Source of the DNA: Chloroflexota bacterium
GTDB taxonomy: Bacteria > Chloroflexota > Anaerolineae > Aggregatilineales > Phototrophicaceae
Length of the DNA: 64,000 bases
Direction: 5' to 3'
Assembly: GCA_026707745.1 (NCBI GenBank)
Contig: JAPOWG010000085.1
Coordinates: 1 to 64,000, forward strand
A program made the position numbers and the translations under genes. Shown here one piece after another: positions 9,365 to 18,724 of this stretch. The notes below the pieces were generated by a model. The model searched no databases. It worked only from the letters and a program-made list of their open reading frames with translations, and was not told where the DNA came from. The number at the start of each line of letters is the position of its first letter. Position 1 is the first letter of the stretch.

Positions 9365-9478
9365 AAGAAGAGAGATTTCGTCGAGAGACGAAACGCCGAA
9401 GGGGCAAGCGACAGGATTGCCAGCCTGCGTGAAACTCTCAGGCAAAAGGATTCTTGGGTTCAAGATCTCTGAAGGTAT
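9365..9478 (+). ncRNA. Glycine riboswitch (single aptamer)
   Basis: Closing stem P1 is AGAGAT (9371-9376) with ATCTCT (9465-9470). A perfect 7-bp hairpin follows it (9376-9393, GAGA loop). The conserved glycine-aptamer blocks CGCCGAAGGGGCAAG (9394-9408) and ACTCTCAGGCAAAAGGA (9434-9450) are both present. Only one aptamer is seen, whereas many glycine riboswitches are tandem. It lies between a strong promoter and an intrinsic terminator upstream of gcvH, so control is most likely by transcription termination, with glycine switching on its own cleavage genes. Confidence 0.95.
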
Positions 9479-9489
9479 TTGACCGACAG

Positions 9490-9521
9490 GGCGCAGTCTC
9501 GGCAAGAGGTGCGCCTTTTTT
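9490..9521 (+). terminator. Riboswitch expression-platform terminator
   Basis: GGCGCA (9490-9495) pairs with TGCGCC (9510-9515), with a further short inner stem CTC/GAG, and is followed by six T residues (9516-9521). It lies 12 nt past the aptamer P1 and 28 nt before gcvH. Confidence 0.85.
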
Positions 9522-9548
9522 GTTTGCGCATAGCACAAGGAGACAGTA

Positions 9549-9941
9549 ATGGGCGAGTGGAAAACTCCTGCGGATCTGAAGTATGCCGAAACAGATGAGT
9601 GGTTTGCCGTTGACGGAGATGTCGTGACAATCGGCATAACCGACTACGCGCAGGATCAGCTCAACGATATCGTGTACGTCGAGTTCAAGGACCCGGGCGA
9701 TAGCGTTGACGCGGGGGACTCTTTTGGCGAGGTGGAGTCCGTCAAGGCGGCCTCCGAGCTGTACAGCGCTGTAGCCGGCGAGATCATCGAGGTCAATGCC
9801 GCCTTGGAGGACTCGCCAGAGGTTGTCAATGCCGATGCCTTTGGCGCCGGCTGGATGGTCAAGATCAGGACTGACGATCTGTCGGTTTTGGCAGACATGA
9901 TGGACGCGGCGGCATACGACGCCTATTGCGACAGTCGTTGA
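9549..9941 (+). CDS. gcvH: Glycine cleavage system H protein
   Basis: Lipoyl carrier of the glycine cleavage system that shuttles the aminomethyl group from P- to T-protein. The 130 residues are typical, and the lipoylation motif ESVKAASE places the modified Lys at residue 66. AAGGAG precedes the ATG. It is first gene of the riboswitch-controlled operon, followed by gcvPA after 62 bp. Confidence 0.97.
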   Translation: MGEWKTPADLKYAETDEWFAVDGDVVTIGITDYAQDQLNDIVYVEFKDPGDSVDAGDSFGEVESVKAASELYSAVAGEIIEVNAALEDSPEVVNADAFGAGWMVKIRTDDLSVLADMMDAAAYDAYCDSR

Positions 9942-10003
9942 TGCTGAAGCGTTTTACTTCCCACAGGCATAGGAGTGAGAACAAGTGAGAGGGGAGATAC
10001 GAC

Positions 10004-11338
10004 GTGAGTTATATACCCCATACAGCAGCCGAAACGCGGCAGATGCTGGCGGAGATCGGTGTCGGCAGTATTGACGAGCTTTTTGACGCTGTGCCGGAGG
10101 CCTATCGCTTCCCGCGCCTGGAATTGCCGCCCCCGATGAGCGAAATGGAAGTTGCCGCCGAGATGCTGGCGATCAGCGAAGCCAACGATCACGCGGGCGA
10201 CTATGCGATCTTTCGCGGCGCGGGCGCCTATCACCACTTTATCCCATCTGTAGTCAATCACATTTTGCTGCGCGGCGAGTTTTACACCGCCTACACGCCT
10301 TACCAGCCGGAGATCTCGCAAGGGACCTTGCAAGCGACCTACGAATACCAGAGCATGATGTGCGCCTTAACCGGCATGGACGCAGCCAATGCCAGCCACT
10401 ACGACGGCGCGACCAGCCTGGCGGAAGCCGTGACAGTCGCTTTGGAGGTCACACGGCACAAGCGTAGGAAGATCATCCTCAGCCACGCGATCCATCCCCA
10501 ATACCGCGAGGTCGTGCGAACGTATCACCAGGGACGCGATATCCGCATCATCGGCGATCGCGGACGCGGCGATGTCATCGAATTGGTGGAAATGCTGGAT
10601 GAAAACACGGCGATGCTAGCGATTCAGTATCCCAACTTCTTCGGTCAAATTGACAATATCGCCGTGCTCGCCGATGCTGTGCACGAGGTTGGGGCCTTGC
10701 TGGTGATCGTGGCCAATCCCATGGCGCTGTCGCTGTTCCGCAGCCCGGGCGAACTGGGCGCGGATATCGTGGTGGGGGAGGGGCAACCGATGGGCGTCCC
10801 GCTCAGTTATGGAGGGCCCTACCTGGGCTACTTCGCCATTCGGCAGAAATACGTGCGCAAGATCGCCGGGCGCATCATAGGCGAAACGCTTGACGCCGAT
10901 GGCAAGCGCGCTTTCGTGATGACCTTGCGCCCGCGCGAACAAGACATCAAGCGAGAACGCGCCACGAGCAATATTTGCACCAACCAGGGACTGATGGCGC
11001 TTTCGGCCTCGGTCTATATGGCGCTGATGGGCAAGAATGGCTTGCGGCGGGTCGGCGAACTCAATTATCACAAGGCGCATTATGCCGCCGACCGGATCGA
11101 TCGGCTGGATGGATATGCGGTCAATACCGGCAAGACTTTCTTCAACGAATTTGTCCTGTCCTGCCCGCGCCCGGTCGCCGAAACCAACAGGGCGCTTTTG
11201 GAGGAGGGCATCATCGGCGGTTACGACTTGGGGCAGAACTACTTCCATTTAGAGGATCATATGCTGGTTTGCGTGACGGAAACCAATAGCAAAGATGAAA
11301 TCGACCGGCTGGTAGAAGTGCTGGGAGGGCTAGGCTGA
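10004..11338 (+). CDS. gcvPA: Glycine dehydrogenase (decarboxylating) subunit 1
   Basis: N-terminal half of the two-subunit P-protein, which with GcvPB decarboxylates glycine using PLP. The 444 residues match split-type subunit 1. It begins MSYIPHTAAETRQMLAEIG and contains the typical PYQPEISQGTLQ segment. The GTG start has GGGGAGA about 7 nt upstream. Its stop overlaps the gcvPB start by one base (TGATG), implying translational coupling. Confidence 0.96.
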   Translation: MSYIPHTAAETRQMLAEIGVGSIDELFDAVPEAYRFPRLELPPPMSEMEVAAEMLAISEANDHAGDYAIFRGAGAYHHFIPSVVNHILLRGEFYTAYTPYQPEISQGTLQATYEYQSMMCALTGMDAANASHYDGATSLAEAVTVALEVTRHKRRKIILSHAIHPQYREVVRTYHQGRDIRIIGDRGRGDVIELVEMLDENTAMLAIQYPNFFGQIDNIAVLADAVHEVGALLVIVANPMALSLFRSPGELGADIVVGEGQPMGVPLSYGGPYLGYFAIRQKYVRKIAGRIIGETLDADGKRAFVMTLRPREQDIKRERATSNICTNQGLMALSASVYMALMGKNGLRRVGELNYHKAHYAADRIDRLDGYAVNTGKTFFNEFVLSCPRPVAETNRALLEEGIIGGYDLGQNYFHLEDHMLVCVTETNSKDEIDRLVEVLGGLG

Positions 11339-12828
11339 TGGACGGGTTACAGCCACTGATTTATGATATCGGCGCGCCCGGCCGAGTCGGCGTGAACCTG
11401 CCGGAACCTGATGTGCCGGAAGCTGAGTTGCCGACCGAATTGTTACGCGACGATTTGCCGCTGCCGGAAGTTGGCGAGTTGCAGGTGGTGCGGCACTTTG
11501 TCAAATTGAGCCATCTTAACTATTCAATTGACAAGGGTTTTTATCCACTGGGCTCTTGTACGATGAAGTACAACCCGAAACTCAATGAAGACGCGGCGCG
11601 CCTGCCCGGCTTCGCGCAATTGCACCCGCTGATCGAAGAAACGGGCGCGCAAGGCGCCCTTTATTTGATGTACGAGTTGCAGCGGTGGCTGGGGGAAATC
11701 AGCGGTTTTGAAGCGGTCAGCTTGACGCCGGCCGCCGGCGCGCAGGGCGAATTCGCCGGCATACTGATGATTCGCAACTATCACCTCGACCAGGGAGAAG
11801 GTCAGCGAGACATTATTCTGGTGCCCAATAGCGCTCACGGCACGAATCCGGCGACGGTGACTATGGCGGGCATGCGCGTGCGGGAATTGCCGTCCAATGA
11901 TCAGGGCAACGTCGATTTGGATTCCTTGCGCGCGGCCTGCCAGGGTGAACTGCGCGATCAAATCGCCGGGATGATGATCACTGTGCCAAGTACGCTGGGC
12001 CTCTTCGAATCCACGATTCACGATGTTATCGACATCGTGCATGAGGCGGGCGGACTGATGTACATGGACGGCGCAAATATGAATGCGCTGATGGCTGTGG
12101 TCAAACCGGGCGAACTCGACTTCGACGTCATGCATTACAATCTGCACAAGACCTTTTCCACGCCGCACGGCGGTGGCGGTCCCGGCAGCGGGGCAGTCGG
12201 GGTCAACGCAAAGCTCAAGGATTATCTGCCGGGTCCCATTGTTGATATCATTGAAGAAGAAGATGAATCAGGCGCGCCGCTCTACGGTTACGTCATGCCG
12301 GGAAAGAGCATAGGCCGCATCAAAGCCTTCCAGGGCAATTTCGGCATGCACCTGCGCGCCTACGCCTACATTCGCGTCTATGGCGATACCGGCATCCGCG
12401 ATGTGACGCGCTACGCCGTGCTCAACGCCAACTACCTGCGCGCGAAACTCATGCAGACTTACAAATTGCCCTACCCGCGCTACTGCGGGCATGAATTCGT
12501 GCTGGAGGGGCATTTCGATGAGGTCGAAGAGGTTCACGCCCTGGATATTTCCAAGCGCTTGATGGATTACGGCTTCCATCCGCCGACCAACTATTTCCCC
12601 TTGATCGTGCCTGAAGCCCTCCTAATCGAGCCGACCGAGACCGAGGTCAAGGAAGACCTTGACGCTTTCGTCGAGGCGATGGAGAGCATCGCCGAAGAAG
12701 CCCGGACGGATCCCGAGCTGCTGCTCAACGCGCCGCATAGCGCGCCGGTCCGGCGCCTGGACGAGGTGCGCGCGGTCAAGGAGTTGATTCTCTGTTGCGC
12801 GGCTGCGGTGCCTGCGGCGGGGGATTGA
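11338..12828 (+). CDS. gcvPB: Glycine dehydrogenase (decarboxylating) subunit 2
   Basis: C-terminal, PLP-carrying half of the split P-protein. The PLP lysine is residue 271 in HYNLHKTFSTPHGGGGPG. The segments YPLGSCTMKYNP and GTNPATVTMAGM are also typical. At 496 residues the length is as expected. It is the last gene of the gcvH-gcvPA-gcvPB operon. The T-protein is encoded 2.6 kb away as a fusion with SHMT rather than in this operon. Confidence 0.97.
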   Translation: MDGLQPLIYDIGAPGRVGVNLPEPDVPEAELPTELLRDDLPLPEVGELQVVRHFVKLSHLNYSIDKGFYPLGSCTMKYNPKLNEDAARLPGFAQLHPLIEETGAQGALYLMYELQRWLGEISGFEAVSLTPAAGAQGEFAGILMIRNYHLDQGEGQRDIILVPNSAHGTNPATVTMAGMRVRELPSNDQGNVDLDSLRAACQGELRDQIAGMMITVPSTLGLFESTIHDVIDIVHEAGGLMYMDGANMNALMAVVKPGELDFDVMHYNLHKTFSTPHGGGGPGSGAVGVNAKLKDYLPGPIVDIIEEEDESGAPLYGYVMPGKSIGRIKAFQGNFGMHLRAYAYIRVYGDTGIRDVTRYAVLNANYLRAKLMQTYKLPYPRYCGHEFVLEGHFDEVEEVHALDISKRLMDYGFHPPTNYFPLIVPEALLIEPTETEVKEDLDAFVEAMESIAEEARTDPELLLNAPHSAPVRRLDEVRAVKELILCCAAAVPAAGD

Positions 12829-12882
12829 GACCACAACACTCAGTGCGCTACGACGAGTTATCAAAGGCTGTTAGCCTATCGG

Positions 12883-12915
12883 GGCGGCTCCGCGAGTCGC
12901 CTCGTTGGTTTTGTT
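12883..12915 (+). terminator. Likely terminator of the gcv operon
   Basis: GGCGGCTC (12883-12890) can pair with GAGTCGCC (12894-12901), one G-U pair included, across a CGC loop. A T-rich run follows at 12904-12915 (TTGGTTTTGTTT). It sits 54 bp after gcvPB. Confidence 0.5.
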
Positions 12916-13008
12916 TGTGGGCATTCCATCGTCTAAAGGCTTGAGCGAAGCACGCAGCGAATATATGATGTTTGCCGAAACGCACAAGAATTATCTGAAA
13001 GCGCCAAG

Positions 13009-13932
13009 GTGCAAGAACTGATCCAGATCTTCGTCGACAACATGATTCCGGTGCTGGCGATTGTCGGGGTCGGCTTCTTCCTGCGCCGGCGCTTCGCTGT
13101 CGACGCGCGCATGGTATCGCGCATGATGTTCAACGTGTTCTCGCCGGCTCTGATTTTCAATGCCTTGTTCACGCGCGACATCAGCGGCGCCGATTTCCTT
13201 CGCGTCTATGGCGGTACCTTGCTGCTGCTCTGGACGATTGCCGGCATCTCCTTGTTCGCTCTGCGCTGGCGTAAAATCGAAGCGTCTGAACGGGCCGCCA
13301 CTCTGGTATCCACATTTGCCTTCAACGGCGGCAACTTCGGCCTCTCGATTGTCAGTTTCGCCTTTGGCGCGGAGGCATTGAGTTACGCCGTGTTAATCTT
13401 CGTCGCGGGCACAACAACGGGCTATACACTGGGCGTATACATTTCATCCAACGGCAAGGCCTCGGTCCTGAGTTCGCTACTGAATGTGCTGAAGACACCA
13501 TCGGTTTATGCCCTGCTTCTGGTGTTTGCGCTGAAGGGCGCCGGCATCACGGAATTGCCGCCGGCCGTCGCGCGGACTTCGCAATTGCTGGCGGACGCGG
13601 CCATTCCGCTGATGTTGGTTTTGCTGGGCCTGCAGCTTGGGGGATTCGGGAAGCTGAAACGCTTGCCTTTGGTCGCGTTCAGCACGGCGGTACGCTTGCT
13701 CCTGGCGCCGGCAATCGCAATTGTATTTGCGTCGCTGCTCGGCTTGAGCGGGGCCGCGCGCTTCGCCTTCATTATCCAAGCCGGGATGCCAACCGCTGTG
13801 ATGACGATTGTGCTGGCCACCGAGTTTGACACCGACCGCGATCTGGCGCTGAGCGTCATCCTAACGAGTTCCTTCATTTGCCCGATTACCTTGTCGCTGT
13901 TAATCTACTTGCTGCAAAACGGCATCATCTAG
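13009..13932 (+). CDS. AEC (auxin efflux carrier) family transporter
   Basis: Integral membrane permease of the AEC family, whose bacterial members move small organic acids or amino acids. The 307 residues form about ten hydrophobic segments in two homologous halves, with conserved motifs NVFSPALIFNAL and FNGGNFGLSI in the first half and a C-terminal QAGMPTAVMT. The start appears to be GTG at 13009 with AAGG immediately before it. It lies alone between the gcv operon and a TrkA-type gene. The substrate is unknown. Confidence 0.88.
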   Translation: MQELIQIFVDNMIPVLAIVGVGFFLRRRFAVDARMVSRMMFNVFSPALIFNALFTRDISGADFLRVYGGTLLLLWTIAGISLFALRWRKIEASERAATLVSTFAFNGGNFGLSIVSFAFGAEALSYAVLIFVAGTTTGYTLGVYISSNGKASVLSSLLNVLKTPSVYALLLVFALKGAGITELPPAVARTSQLLADAAIPLMLVLLGLQLGGFGKLKRLPLVAFSTAVRLLLAPAIAIVFASLLGLSGAARFAFIIQAGMPTAVMTIVLATEFDTDRDLALSVILTSSFICPITLSLLIYLLQNGII

Positions 13933-14033
13933 TGGCATGGCTGTCACTGATTACTCTGGGATATGCCCGGCTTGATGCCAAAATTCGCAGGCCCGAGCGG
14001 CAACCTGGATGCTGTGCCGAATAGGGAGCGCAT

Positions 14034-15134
14034 GTGAGCGAGGGACGACGCGCAAATACAGCGCGAAGGCAGGAAAGAAAAGGATATCTTCGCTCGCTGC
14101 GCGTGGTATGGCACGATACGCGCGCGCTCGTTCGTGAATTCCGCCGTCCTTTGTTTGTGTTTTTCTTGTCGGTCTTCCTTGGCGGATACGTTTACGCTTA
14201 TCTGAACAATAGTTTTTCTTCAAATGACCCGCTAGAACTGGTCGACATGCCCTATATCATGCTGGCGCTGATGGTGCTGGAAGCCCCGATTGAGGTGCCG
14301 GCCGAACCGCATCTGATTCTGTTCTGGTACTTGCAACCGGTGCTGGCAGTGTATATTGTCGGTCAAGGCGCGGTGAATTTCGTTCGTCTGTTTTTCATGC
14401 GGGATCAACGACGTAGCGCCTGGGAGGTAGCCGTGGCATCTACATATCGACGACACGTGATTGTGGTGGGCATAGGACATGTCGGGTTGCGGATAATCCG
14501 CGAGTTGCTGCAGATGGGGACTGAAGTCGTCGCGGTGGATTTACACACTTCGGAAGAGGCGGATGCCGACTTGCGGGCGGGAAACGTGCCGCTCATTTTG
14601 GGGGACGCCCGCACTGAAATCGTTCTGGACAATGCCGGCTTGAGCCGCGCCAGAGCGGTGATTGTCGCGACATCCGACGACCATATCAACCTTGAAGTGA
14701 CCATGCGCGTTCAATACCTGAAACAGGAGATGAACAGGTCATTTCCGCTGATCGTGCGAATGTGGGACGACAGCCTCAAAAGGCAGATCGAAAGCATCTT
14801 TTCGGACAAGAACGTCAAAGTCATGAGCGCTTCGGACCTGGTCGCGCCCGCCTTTGCCTGGGCGGCCGTCACTGATATCGAGCAAACGCTTCAGATCGAT
14901 AACACGACTTACAATCTAATTCGGCTGACGGTGCGTCAAGCGTCGTTCATGGTGGGCAAAACCATTGATGCTGTGGAAAATGATGAAGGCGTCGATATCG
15001 TTTTGCTGCATCGCGGCCAAGCGGCGCCGGAGGTGCATCCCCGCGGCGAACAGGTCATAGGCCCGGATGATACGCTTGTGCTCTTTGCCGAGCACGATCG
15101 CATTATCGACATCGTCAAACGCAACGAAGACTGA
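14034..15134 (+). CDS. TrkA-N/RCK membrane protein, channel-like but without a visible K+ filter
   Basis: The 366 residues have a basic N-terminus, two hydrophobic segments (about 42-60 and 80-122), an NAD-binding TrkA-N/RCK domain and a C-terminal TrkA-C domain. The nucleotide motif is GIGHVGLRI near residue 145, and the next acidic residue follows in VVAVDLHTSEE. This layout resembles RCK-gated potassium channels. However, the pore loop lacks any TxGYG-type filter: the inter-helix region reads LALMVLEAPIEVPAEPH. It may be a non-channel sensor, a channel of altered selectivity, or a regulatory subunit. The GTG start has AGGGAG 6 nt upstream. Confidence 0.75.
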   Translation: MSEGRRANTARRQERKGYLRSLRVVWHDTRALVREFRRPLFVFFLSVFLGGYVYAYLNNSFSSNDPLELVDMPYIMLALMVLEAPIEVPAEPHLILFWYLQPVLAVYIVGQGAVNFVRLFFMRDQRRSAWEVAVASTYRRHVIVVGIGHVGLRIIRELLQMGTEVVAVDLHTSEEADADLRAGNVPLILGDARTEIVLDNAGLSRARAVIVATSDDHINLEVTMRVQYLKQEMNRSFPLIVRMWDDSLKRQIESIFSDKNVKVMSASDLVAPAFAWAAVTDIEQTLQIDNTTYNLIRLTVRQASFMVGKTIDAVENDEGVDIVLLHRGQAAPEVHPRGEQVIGPDDTLVLFAEHDRIIDIVKRNED

Positions 15135-15468
15135 CCGCGCCGGCTAAACTCGCGATGTCAGCAGAGCAAACGCAGCAAAATCGCTTCCTCATAATGCGGC
15201 CAATTCAAACCGAAATTAACCACAAAGGACACAGAAGTAGGACCAACAAAGTCATGCAACTCCAAAATAATAGTCGGCGAGTCGCCCGCAAAACCTAGCC
15301 GGAGCGGTGGGCGAGCCAAGGCTCGCCCCTACGAATCGCCGTCGAAATATGCGTGACTTGCCTGGAAATACTGAGGAATTTTGCCCTTAATTGACTTAAA
15401 CTCTGTGTTCTTCGCGTCTTTGTGGTGAAAAAACAGTTTGATGCGATTGCTCTGGGATGTCAGTTTGC
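15135..15468. repeat. Gene-free stretch with accACAaaGgaCAcaGAg-type repeats
   Basis: Two oppositely oriented copies of the widespread intergenic repeat are present: TTAACCACAAAGGACACAGA at 15216-15235 and CTCTGTGTTCTTCGCGTCTT from 15401, continuing TGTGGT to 15426. Between them lies a GGCGAGCCAAGGCTCGCCCC hairpin (15309-15328). It lies between convergent genes. No coding region is seen. Confidence 0.7.
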
Positions 15469-18400
15469 CTAATTCCGCTTCGGGAAGCGGGAGAGTATCG
15501 TCACCGGCTCCGGCATGGCAACGCGCTTGCCAATGGACAGATTGCCCAGGCTGGCGACCTTGGCTCTGGCAGAACCCGCGAAGACGGAAAGCTTGGCGCC
15601 GCGCTTGCGGAAATCCTTTTTCATCAGGGCTTGCCCCAACTGAAAACCCTCGGAATCGATATTGCAGCTGGTCACAATGCCGACGACGCGCCCGCGCGCA
15701 TTGACAATGGGATCGCCGTTGTGCGCCGGGCGCGCCCCTTTGTTGTCCATCCGAAAGCGGCTGACCTGAACATCGCGTCGCGATTCGTACTCGATGAAGG
15801 CGCGTTTGCCGACGAAGAAGGGTTTGTACAGTTTGACGTAGGCGCCGAACCCGGCATCGGCGGGGTTCATGTTGAGATCGCCGGACAATTCGAATCCATA
15901 AAGGGGCAAACCCGCCTCCGTGCGCAGGCTGTCGCGGGCAGCCAAGCCGCAGGGAGTCACGCCCAGGTCGACCAACTTGCGGAAGAGTTCCGCGGCTTGA
16001 TCGGGATGGGCAAAGAGTTCGTAGGCGACGCGCTCGCCCGTATAGCCGGTCCGAGACACGATCAGGTCGATGCCGCCGAGCGTCACCTGCGCCACGCCAG
16101 CCCACTTCAAGCCCTTGACAATGGCTTGGTCGGCATCGCTGCCGCCAAGTTGCAGCAAGTAGTCGCGACTCTTGGGACCCTGAAGCGCGATATCGACACG
16201 GCGCTCATCTCCCCACTGACGGGTTCGCAGATCGCGCAACTCGAAGCGATCCGTACCTTCAATACGTCGCGCCGGGTCGCTCGGGTCGATCATCACCTCG
16301 CCGGCGATCACCGCGTTCAGCCACTGCCAGTTCTTGTCGTTGTTGGAGGCGTTGACGACTACCAGGAATTGATCCGCTGACAGACGATAGATCATAAGGT
16401 CGTCCAACGGAATACCGTCGACATCGAGGAAATAGGTATAGTGCGAACCCCCGACTTTCAGTCGCTTGACATCATTTGTCGTTACCGTATCGAGGAATAA
16501 CTCCGCGCCGCGGCCCTTTACGTCAAAGACACCCATGTGCGCCACGTCGAAGATGCCGGCGTTATTGCGAACGGCCGCATGTTCGTCGCTGACAGACTTG
16601 TACCAGAGCGGCATATCGTAGCCGGCGAATGGCGCCATTTTTGCGCCCAACTCGCTATGCAAGCCATGCAAAGGCGTTTCCAGCAGCATGTCGACGGCGG
16701 CGATGTCCGGCTCGAATTTTGGCAGCGCTTCGGACGTGGGTGAATAGAAATGCTCGCCATTGCAGCCGACGGAATAAGCCTTGGGAGCGTAGCCGGCTGT
16801 GCCAGCCAACATGGACGGCTCGCCCGCGCCGATAAGGTCTACAGTTACCGGTCCCGGCAGCTTGGCGTGGATGTCGCTTGCATCAAAGAGCACGTAGCCG
16901 TCGCTCAAACCGCGCAGCCAGGCGATGGCTCGCATGGCGCGTCCGGCCAAACTGAGACGGTACTCGGTGGCCGAGATGCGCGCCACGCTGCCGCTTGCCA
17001 TCGCGGATCCGTCCTTTTCCAGGATGTTCGTAGCTTGATTTTCGCCCACTTTCAGCGCTTCTACGTCGCTGGTCAAGGCGATATGCAGGAAGTCCTTGGC
17101 CGCCTCGCCCCGGACGCTTATTTCAAGACAACTGTCCTCGTCTTCGGCGGCCAGGTAATAGAAGTGCGGATAATCGTCAGCTCTTGCCATATTGTCGATG
17201 CCGATGCTCTCGGCCAGGTCGCGCGTTTTGACTTTGGCCGATTCCAAGATATCGAAATCAACTTTGGCGCGCGGCAGCGGACGGACGCGCCCGGTAAGGC
17301 TGAATGGGACGCAAGCTGCCAAGACATCGGCGATGATATCTCCCAGGATGTCGATCTCTGCCTCTCTGAATCCGCGCTGGGTTACCCAAGGCGTCCCGAG
17401 GCGGATGCCAGTGGGACGCAAGGCGGAAGTATCGCCGGGAATAGTCTGGCGGTTGGCGACGATGCCAGCCAGATCCAACACGCGCGCAGCCATGTCCCCG
17501 CTTAATTGCGTACCATCCGGGCCGACGACGGTGTCGCAATCCAAGACCATCAAGTGGGTATCGGTACCGCCGTGCGGCAAATGAAAGCCTCGGGACGCGA
17601 GCTTGTCCGCCAGGCGCTTTGCATTGACCACGGTCTGTTGCTGCAGTTGATGGAACTGCCCGGTTTGCGCCAGGCGCAGGGCGACCGCGAGCGCGGCCAT
17701 GGTATTGATATGCGGGCCGCCTTGCTCGCCCGGGAATACAGCGCGATCAATCAGGTTTGACAATCGCTTGCTATGCGTGATTAGCACGGCGCCGCGCGGA
17801 CCGTTCAAAGTTTTGTGCGTGGTAAAACTGACCACATCGGCGATGCCTACCGGATTCGGGTAAAGGCCTGCGACGATTAAGCCAGCGACATGCGCCACAT
17901 CCGCCAGCAAATAGGCGCCAACTTCGTCAGCGATCTCCCGATAGGCCAGCCAGTCCGGCGCGAAAGGATAACTGCTGAAGCCGCCGATTATCAAGCGGGG
18001 CTTGTGTTCCCGCGCCAAGGCCATCATCTGATCGTAATCGAGGCGTTCGGTCTCTTGATTGATGGTGTAACTGACGATATTGTAGGTCTTGCCGCTGCGG
18101 TTTACCGGGCTGCCGTGCGTCAGGTGGCCGCCCATGATCAAGTCCATGCCCATAACAGTATCGCCGACATCAAGCAGCGCTGTGTATACCGCGTTATTGG
18201 CGGGCGCGCCGGAAAGCGGCTGCACGTTGACGAAGAGGTCTTCTGGGTTCAAACCGTTAGCGGCGAAGACTTCCGCCGCCCGCCGCCGCGCCAAGGACTC
18301 CACGATATTGGCGTATTCAGTTCCTTTGTAATAGCGCTGGTCCGCGTTCCGGCGAAACTCCGGCAAGCGCTCGCCGTAATCGAGAATCTCCTCTTGGTTC

Positions 18401-18612
18401 ATCCCGCGCGTCTTTTCGAGGGGATATCCCTCCGCATAGATATTGTGGAAGGATGAACTCAGGGCGTGGCGAACGGCGAAAGGCACTGTACTTTCCGACG
18501 GAATCAGGATCAATTTCTGCTGCTGGCGCGCCGTCTCGTGGCGAATCAGTTCGGCTACGTCCGGGTCTAGTTCCTCGATATCTCCGCGAAACAAGAAATC
18601 GTGATTTGGCAT
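15469..18612 (-). CDS. glyA-gcvT: Serine hydroxymethyltransferase - GcvT (aminomethyltransferase) fusion
   Basis: A 1047-residue single reading frame. Residues 1 to about 445 are SHMT; the PLP lysine is Lys267 in FTTHKTLNGPRG, and the serine/folate-site segments are intact. Residues about 450-640 resemble a degenerate folate-binding GcvT-like module, for example GEAAKDFLHIALTSDVEALK, which parallels the start of the later T-protein domain. Residues about 645-1040 are a full GcvT domain: FAGYDMPLWY, FDVAHMG, a TGYTGE motif and GLAARDSLRTEAGLPLYG. The product would couple methylene-THF production by glycine cleavage to serine synthesis. The stop-free run through both domains rules out two separate genes. 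Fusions of this type occur in some Chloroflexota, from memory. Confidence 0.93.
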   Translation of the reverse strand: MPNHDFLFRGDIEELDPDVAELIRHETARQQQKLILIPSESTVPFAVRHALSSSFHNIYAEGYPLEKTRGMNQEEILDYGERLPEFRRNADQRYYKGTEYANIVESLARRRAAEVFAANGLNPEDLFVNVQPLSGAPANNAVYTALLDVGDTVMGMDLIMGGHLTHGSPVNRSGKTYNIVSYTINQETERLDYDQMMALAREHKPRLIIGGFSSYPFAPDWLAYREIADEVGAYLLADVAHVAGLIVAGLYPNPVGIADVVSFTTHKTLNGPRGAVLITHSKRLSNLIDRAVFPGEQGGPHINTMAALAVALRLAQTGQFHQLQQQTVVNAKRLADKLASRGFHLPHGGTDTHLMVLDCDTVVGPDGTQLSGDMAARVLDLAGIVANRQTIPGDTSALRPTGIRLGTPWVTQRGFREAEIDILGDIIADVLAACVPFSLTGRVRPLPRAKVDFDILESAKVKTRDLAESIGIDNMARADDYPHFYYLAAEDEDSCLEISVRGEAAKDFLHIALTSDVEALKVGENQATNILEKDGSAMASGSVARISATEYRLSLAGRAMRAIAWLRGLSDGYVLFDASDIHAKLPGPVTVDLIGAGEPSMLAGTAGYAPKAYSVGCNGEHFYSPTSEALPKFEPDIAAVDMLLETPLHGLHSELGAKMAPFAGYDMPLWYKSVSDEHAAVRNNAGIFDVAHMGVFDVKGRGAELFLDTVTTNDVKRLKVGGSHYTYFLDVDGIPLDDLMIYRLSADQFLVVVNASNNDKNWQWLNAVIAGEVMIDPSDPARRIEGTDRFELRDLRTRQWGDERRVDIALQGPKSRDYLLQLGGSDADQAIVKGLKWAGVAQVTLGGIDLIVSRTGYTGERVAYELFAHPDQAAELFRKLVDLGVTPCGLAARDSLRTEAGLPLYGFELSGDLNMNPADAGFGAYVKLYKPFFVGKRAFIEYESRRDVQVSRFRMDNKGARPAHNGDPIVNARGRVVGIVTSCNIDSEGFQLGQALMKKDFRKRGAKLSVFAGSARAKVASLGNLSIGKRVAMPEPVTILSRFPKRN

Positions 18613-18724
18613 GGGTGATGCAGAACCTCACTCGTCCTTCAGTAGCTGCGATTCTATCATGCGCGTCGGGGCGATACTATGCGGAATCGGGATAAGCGGC
18701 TGTCGCTGACCCGGCCTGAATGCT

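Noticed and set aside
18613..18724. Looked for a second glycine riboswitch before the SHMT-GcvT gene
   Set aside because: None of the aptamer core blocks is present on the reverse strand.
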